In this document: one piece after another, positions 13,210 through 17,089 of the stretch | How the letters are laid out: each line of letters opens with the position of its first letter | Position numbering within the stretch: position 1 is the stretch's first letter | DNA from: Aquiflexum sp041749095 | GTDB taxonomy: Bacteria; Bacteroidota; Bacteroidia; Cytophagales; Cyclobacteriaceae | Reading direction: 5' to 3' | Assembly: GCF_041749095.1 (NCBI RefSeq) | Contig: NZ_JBGTCA010000095.1 | Span: 1 to 17,089 of the forward strand | Length of the DNA stretch: 17,089 nt | Made by a program: the position numbers and the translations under genes | Notes under the pieces: model-generated | Told to the model about the DNA's origin: nothing | Databases searched by the model: none | What the model saw: the letters and a program-made list of their open reading frames with translations, nothing else

Positions 13210-14817
13210 CTAAAACTGCGGTGCTCCTGCCAGGATATCTGCTGTGGCAAAATCCCGGTATTTTTCAAAATTTATAATGAATGCGGTTCCCAGTTCCCTG
13301 GCTTTCTTATCATAAGCCTCTTTGTCTTCCCAGGTCGCCCTTGGACTCAGGACATGGTCAGGGACATTTGGACAGAATTCCGGTATGGATACTCCAAAAA
13401 CACTATGCTTGCGATAGTTGACATCATTCAGTTTGCCTTCCAACGCGGCTGTAATCATGGCACGGGTGTATTTAAGTTTCATTCTAGATCCAATACCATA
13501 AGGACCACCTGTCCACCCTGTATTGATCAGCCAAACGTTGACATGGTGTTTTTCTATTTTCTCACCAAAAAGGGTGGCATATTCTGTAGGATGTAAAGGA
13601 AGGAATGCAGCGCCAAAACATGCGGAAAAGGTTGTTTTTGGCTCTGTCACGCCCACTTCCGTGCCGGCTACTTTGGCAGTGTAGCCGGAAATAAAATGGT
13701 ACATCGCCTGACTTTTGTTCAATTTGGAAATCGGCGGTATGACTCCGAATGCATCAGCGGTCAGGAAAAAGATATTTTTTGGAATTCCGGCAATGGAAGG
13801 GACAATGGCATTTTTGATATGGTCAATCGGATAGGAAGTCCGGGTATTTTCTGTGACCTCTTCATTTTGATAATCTACCGTTCTCGTGCCGGGGTAAAAC
13901 CTTGTGTTTTCTACAATAGCACCAAATTTGATGGCATCCCAAATTTCGGGTTCTTTCTCCCTTGTTAGGTCAATGACTTTGGCATAACAGCCACCTTCAA
14001 AATTGAAAACAGAATCTTCATTCCAGCCGTGTTCATCATCCCCGATCAAACTCCTGTCAGGATCTGCGGAAAGGGTCGTCTTCCCCGTGCCTGAAAGACC
14101 AAAGAAAACTGCTGTGTCTCCTTTCTTACCAACATTGGCTGAACAGTGCATGGATAATACCTGATGCTGATGCGGCAATGTATAATTCAAAACAGAAAAT
14201 ATTCCTTTTTTCATTTCACCTGCATAGGCAGTGCCACCAATCAATAAAATACTTCTTGTGAGATTTATTACTGCAAAATTTTCCTGGCGGGTGCCGTCTG
14301 TTTCCGGATCGGCTTTGAATTCGGGAGCACAAATAATGGTGAAATCAGATCTAAAATTTAATAGCTCTTCTTCAGATGGTTTTAAAAACATATTGTAGCA
14401 GAACATATTGTGCCATGCCAAAGTATTCACAATCCGTAAATTGAGCCGGTAATTCGGATCTGCCCCTGCATAGGCTTCCCTGACATAAAGATTTTTGTTA
14501 CAGATGAATCTGACCATCTTATCATACAGGAGATCAAATTTTTCTTCCTCAAGTGGGATATTGATATCTCCCCACCAAACCGTGTTTTCAGTTTCATGGT
14601 CTTTCACAATGAACCGGTCTTTTGGCGACCGCCCTGTAAACTCTCCTGTATCAGCCATTAAAGCTCCGGAATCTGTGAGACTTCCTTCTTTGTTGAACAA
14701 TGCATGTTCGACCAATTCAGTTGGACTAAGATTCCAAAAAACTTTTCCCTTGGTCTCAAATCCAAGATCACATGAGCTTTTTATATCAGCTTTGATTTCG
14801 GGTACTTGTACACTCAT
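13210..14817 (-). CDS. pckA: Phosphoenolpyruvate carboxykinase (ATP)
   Basis: This cytosolic enzyme converts oxaloacetate and ATP to phosphoenolpyruvate, CO2 and ADP, the entry to gluconeogenesis from amino acids and organic acids. With the start used here it has 535 residues, typical of the ATP-dependent family. Seen: GRSPKDRF (about 62-69) with the substrate arginine, YAGEMKK (about 198-204) with metal and substrate lysine, the PCK P-loop GLSGTGKTTL (240-249), the kinase-2 motif GDDEHGW (about 259-265), and GGPYGIGSRMKLKYTR. An upstream in-frame ATG at 14850 would add 11 residues, but it lies within the predicted -7 element at 14848-14855, so the ATG at 14815-14817 is preferred. It has its own terminator at 13145-13171 and is divergent from the peptide transporter gene. 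Confidence 0.95.
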   Translation of the reverse strand: MSVQVPEIKADIKSSCDLGFETKGKVFWNLSPTELVEHALFNKEGSLTDSGALMADTGEFTGRSPKDRFIVKDHETENTVWWGDINIPLEEEKFDLLYDKMVRFICNKNLYVREAYAGADPNYRLNLRIVNTLAWHNMFCYNMFLKPSEEELLNFRSDFTIICAPEFKADPETDGTRQENFAVINLTRSILLIGGTAYAGEMKKGIFSVLNYTLPHQHQVLSMHCSANVGKKGDTAVFFGLSGTGKTTLSADPDRSLIGDDEHGWNEDSVFNFEGGCYAKVIDLTREKEPEIWDAIKFGAIVENTRFYPGTRTVDYQNEEVTENTRTSYPIDHIKNAIVPSIAGIPKNIFFLTADAFGVIPPISKLNKSQAMYHFISGYTAKVAGTEVGVTEPKTTFSACFGAAFLPLHPTEYATLFGEKIEKHHVNVWLINTGWTGGPYGIGSRMKLKYTRAMITAALEGKLNDVNYRKHSVFGVSIPEFCPNVPDHVLSPRATWEDKEAYDKKARELGTAFIINFEKYRDFATADILAGAPQF

Positions 14818-14847
14818 ATAAATTTTATTTGGGATAATATTCTGGGT

Positions 14848-14855
14848 CAAAGATA
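14848..14855 (-). promoter_or_regulatory. -7 promoter element (TATCTTTG) of pckA
   Basis: On the minus strand TATCTTTG matches TAnnTTTG exactly and lies 30 bases before the preferred ATG, leaving a leader of roughly 25 bases. A T-rich TGTTTT around 14874-14879 may stand in for the -33 element. Confidence 0.55.
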
Positions 14856-14951
14856 TATAATATTCAATAACCTAAAACATAAAAAGCCCTTTTTTTGATC
14901 GTACAATCGATTACGAAGATGATTTTTGCAAAATAAGTATAGCTATAAAAT

Positions 14952-15004
14952 CCTATTGGCTAATCGGTTGAAATATTCGGTTTATTTCACTTAAACCAAT
15001 ATTT
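14952..15004. promoter_or_regulatory. Inverted repeats in the pckA/peptide transporter intergenic region
   Basis: AAATATTCGGTTTA (14971-14984) and TAAACCAATATTT (14992-15004) form 13 paired positions with one bulged C and a seven-base spacer. There is no T-run, so it looks more like a protein-binding site or an RNA structure than a terminator. An imperfect 16-bp palindrome with six of eight matching pairs (14952-14967, CC.ATT.GC.AAT.GG) lies just before it. Both are about 100-150 bp upstream of the transporter start and about 100 bp upstream of the pckA promoter. Confidence 0.5.
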
Positions 15005-15104
15005 ATCGATCTCATCCACTTCGCAACAAAGTATGGTACAATTTGAAAAATTCTATTATCATTGTAAATCTTTGGTAAAAATTTAACCTCTAATCACTAA
15101 AATT

Positions 15105-16691
15105 TTGGAAAGCAATTCTGAAAATACCTCAGGTTTCAAACAGATTGATTTGTTTGATGGTCCCACCATGTTTGGTCATCCAAAAGGTTTAATGACCTTA
15201 TTTTTTACAGAAATGTGGGAAAGGTTCAGTTATTATGGCATGCGTGCACTTTTGATTCTGTTTATGACCACAGCCATTATTGATGGTGGTCTTGGTTTTG
15301 ATGACAAAACTTCCGGTGCCATCTATGGTCTTTACACTATGGGTGTTTATTTGTTGGCATTGCCAGGAGGTTGGTTTGCAGATAGGTTGTTTGGATTGAA
15401 AAAATCTGTCTGGTATGGTGGGATAATCATAGCTATTGGGCATTTTACGATGGCACTTCCCGGGCTGATGCAATTATTAGGGGAGACTTCTGCAGCCAAG
15501 GAGTCCCTTTCTTCCTTAGAAACCAATTCTTTTTTCCTGGGCCTTATCCTGATTACAGTTGGGACAGGATTATTGAAACCCAATATAAGTTCGATTGTAG
15601 GGCAATTGTATCCTGTAGGAAGCAGCAAAAGAGATGCGGGATTCTCCATTTTCTACATGGGAATCAATATTGGAGCCCTAATTGCGCCGATCGCCTGTAG
15701 TACCATGGCAATATATGATTGGCATCTTGGTTTTGGCCTTGCTGGATTGGGAATGGTCTTCGGTCTCATCCAATATAAGATGTCAGCAAAGAGTCTCGAA
15801 GGTTATGGAGAGGATATTCAATTGTTGACAGAAAAAGATATTAGGGAAAGGGGACGTCTAAAAAGAATTTTGTTAGGAATAGGGGCGGTTATTCTCTTGG
15901 TGCTGACCAACGTATTTATGGGTTTCATACCTATAAATGTATCTGCCATTGCAGGGGCATCAGGTACTATCATAGCCATTGTAGCAGGTGTATATTTAGG
16001 CTATGTGATTCTATTTGGTGGTCTGAGTCTGGATGACAGGAAAAAAGTCGGGGTAATAGCAATTCTGTTTTTGTTTTCAGCACTATTTTGGTCAGGTTTT
16101 GAACAAGCTGGATCTACACTCAATCTTTTTGCTGAGCGCTTCACTGATAGGACTATTTTTGGATGGGAAATTCCCGCAGGTTATTTTCAGTCGGTCAACT
16201 CCATGTTCATCATTATTTTTGCACCTTTCTTTGGTGCCATGTGGGTTTGGTTGGGCAGAAGAAATCTTGAACCAAGTTCTCCCTTAAAGTTTGCAATGGG
16301 ACTATTATTGTTGGGCATGGGATTTTTGGTGATGTATTTTGCTGCTAAAATAGCCGCTTCAGGTGAATTGGCTGCCCCTACCTGGCTGATCTTTACTTAT
16401 ATGCTGCATACATTCGGTGAATTGAGTTTGAGCCCGGTTGGGCTGAGTCTGGTGACCAAGCTCGCTCCTGCAAAATATGGAGGACAGATGATGGGGATAT
16501 GGTTCCTGTCTGTCTCTTTGGGTAATCTATTCGCAGGTCTGATTGCAGGAGAAGCAAGCGGGGGAACTGAAGAAGCTTTGGCCCAAATGCCTTCCCAATA
16601 TCAAATCATTGTATTGACTGCTGTTGGTGCCGGGGTATTGCTGCTCTTGTTGAGCAAGCCGATAAGGAGGCTGATGGGAAATGTACATTAA
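15105..16691 (+). CDS. Proton-dependent oligopeptide transporter (POT/PTR family, MFS)
   Basis: This 528-residue inner-membrane protein imports di- and tripeptides with protons. Seen: the first-helix motif TEMWERFSYYG (35-45; ExxERF at 36-41), which couples proton and substrate; the PTR signature FYMGINIG (183-190); and SGFEQAGSTLNLFAERFTDR on helix 7. Hydrophobic segments across the protein fit 12-14 helices. The start given is TTG; the N-terminal 21 residues before the ATG at 15168 are polar and not conserved in the family, so that ATG is an alternative. No Shine-Dalgarno or exact -7 element is evident. A 13-bp inverted repeat lies about 100 bp upstream. It ends at a bidirectional terminator (16691-16726). 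Confidence 0.92.
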   Translation: MESNSENTSGFKQIDLFDGPTMFGHPKGLMTLFFTEMWERFSYYGMRALLILFMTTAIIDGGLGFDDKTSGAIYGLYTMGVYLLALPGGWFADRLFGLKKSVWYGGIIIAIGHFTMALPGLMQLLGETSAAKESLSSLETNSFFLGLILITVGTGLLKPNISSIVGQLYPVGSSKRDAGFSIFYMGINIGALIAPIACSTMAIYDWHLGFGLAGLGMVFGLIQYKMSAKSLEGYGEDIQLLTEKDIRERGRLKRILLGIGAVILLVLTNVFMGFIPINVSAIAGASGTIIAIVAGVYLGYVILFGGLSLDDRKKVGVIAILFLFSALFWSGFEQAGSTLNLFAERFTDRTIFGWEIPAGYFQSVNSMFIIIFAPFFGAMWVWLGRRNLEPSSPLKFAMGLLLLGMGFLVMYFAAKIAASGELAAPTWLIFTYMLHTFGELSLSPVGLSLVTKLAPAKYGGQMMGIWFLSVSLGNLFAGLIAGEASGGTEEALAQMPSQYQIIVLTAVGAGVLLLLLSKPIRRLMGNVH

Positions 16692-16726
16692 AAAAGAAAG
16701 AGGTCATTGAGACCTCTTTTTTATTT
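16691..16726. terminator. Bidirectional terminator between the POT gene and the 47-residue ORF
   Basis: AAAGAGGTC (16697-16705) and GACCTCTTT (16711-16719) pair perfectly around ATTGA. A T-run follows on the plus strand and an A-run precedes it, so it can serve the peptide transporter gene and, on the other strand, the small gene ending at 16734. Confidence 0.87.
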
Positions 16727-16733
16727 ACTTTTG

Positions 16734-16877
16734 TTATTTTTTTGTTTCTTTTGGGGGATTGGTACTTCTTAAATCTATGGCAGTCAAACCCGCCCCCAAA
16801 CCTATCAGGATGCAAACGATCAATAAAAAGAGCTGTGCTCCAGAAGCGATTGGTGAACTGAAAATTTCTAATAGCAT
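16734..16877 (-). CDS. Small single-pass membrane protein, 47 residues, unknown function
   Basis: An open frame from ATG at 16875-16877 to TAA at 16734-16736 encodes 47 residues. Residues 1-14 are mildly hydrophobic, about 15-34 form a strong transmembrane helix with glycines (LIGLGAGL), and the end DLRSTNPPKETKK is polar and basic. An in-frame stop 15 bases before the ATG fixes the start. A near-match to the -7 promoter element (TATCTTTC, 16909-16916 on the minus strand) lies 31 bases upstream, and the bidirectional terminator lies just downstream. The arrangement of promoter, frame and terminator favours a real gene. I recognise no family; it could be a subunit or regulator of a membrane complex. 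Confidence 0.55.
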   Translation of the reverse strand: MLLEIFSSPIASGAQLFLLIVCILIGLGAGLTAIDLRSTNPPKETKK

Positions 16878-16947
16878 ATCTTGATTGTTTTAATGTCTCA
16901 AATTCTCCGAAAGATAATACAGATCCCATAGAGGACAAAATTTGTCA

Positions 16948-16982
16948 TAAAAAAACAGGAAGCAAAAAAAATCACTTCCTGT
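16948..16982 (-). terminator. Intrinsic terminator of the acidic-tail gene
   Basis: ACAGGAAG (16955-16962) and CTTCCTGT (16975-16982) pair perfectly around a 12-base A-rich loop. Read on the minus strand the hairpin is followed by a T-run (complement of 16955-16948). It lies 20 bp after the stop codon of the gene at the window edge. Confidence 0.8.
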
Positions 16983-17001
16983 CCTGCTACTTTAATTCCG
17001 A

Positions 17002-17089
17002 TCAATCAATTTCATCGTCGAATTCATCAAAGTCATCATCGTCAAAGTCATCGTCGGCATCTTCATCGAAATCGACAAAGTTGTCGTCA
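17002..17089 (-). CDS. C-terminal end of a protein with a highly acidic tail (partial)
   Basis: The frame enters from beyond the window and ends with TGA at 17002-17004. The visible 28 residues are almost all Asp/Glu, broken by Phe at regular places (DDDFDDDDFDEFDDEID at the end). Such tails occur on nucleic-acid- or chaperone-binding proteins, where they limit non-specific binding, but 28 residues do not show the identity. A clear terminator follows, which supports expression. No codon other than GAT, GAC and GAA is used for the acids. Confidence 0.7.
   Translation of the reverse strand, partial: DDNFVDFDEDADDDFDDDDFDEFDDEID

Noticed and set aside
14899..14916. TCGTA/TACGA inverted repeat as an operator
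   Set aside because: The arms are only five bases with an eight-base spacer, which is expected by chance in A/T-rich DNA.

Overview
The window looks like chromosomal DNA of a Bacteroidota member, most likely order Cytophagales (a Cyclobacteriaceae-type genome; this placement is inference). Support comes from the moderate A+T content, the lack of clear Shine-Dalgarno sequences, several -7 promoter elements of the Bacteroidota type TAnnTTTG, and long intergenic stretches filled with short degenerate repeats. No rRNA, tRNA, CRISPR array, transposase or prophage gene was seen.

Layout: 1-318 is repeat-rich and non-coding. A glutaryl-CoA dehydrogenase (minus) and a tryptophan 2,3-dioxygenase (plus) are divergent from about 1.53-1.64 kb. 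A FAD-dependent oxidoreductase (3037-4614), replicative helicase DnaB (4936-6522) and a zinc-less MDR-type oxidoreductase (7021-8025) follow on the plus strand, each separated by 320-500 bp of repeats. A small TPR protein (minus) diverges from the operon etfB-etfA-bifunctional nuclease, which ends at a clear terminator (11251-11280). A CNT-type nucleoside transporter then converges on a cyclophilin, with a 9-bp overlap. PEP carboxykinase (minus, with its own promoter and terminator) diverges from a POT-family peptide transporter. A 47-residue membrane protein and the acidic C-terminal end of a further gene, both minus, close the window.

How the genes connect: the dioxygenase starts the kynurenine route, whose oxidative branch can reach glutaryl-CoA. 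Glutaryl-CoA dehydrogenase converts that to crotonyl-CoA and hands electrons to an ETF, and both ETF subunits are encoded here. PEP carboxykinase, the peptide transporter and the nucleoside transporter also fit life on amino acids, peptides and nucleosides. The other genes are housekeeping or of unknown role.

I saw no new protein system. The most unusual content is between the genes. There are degenerate arrays with an exact 7-nt period (TCTnnnn or its complement) or 8-nt period (nWACYTCC). Two of them stop directly before start codons (3037 and 7021) and one begins inside the dnaB stop codon. There is also a family of inverted half-elements with a conserved layout, whose central part is swapped for small GC-rich palindromes. 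An 11-bp-spaced GTTAATAA repeat lies upstream of dnaB, and a 13-bp inverted repeat lies upstream of the peptide transporter.
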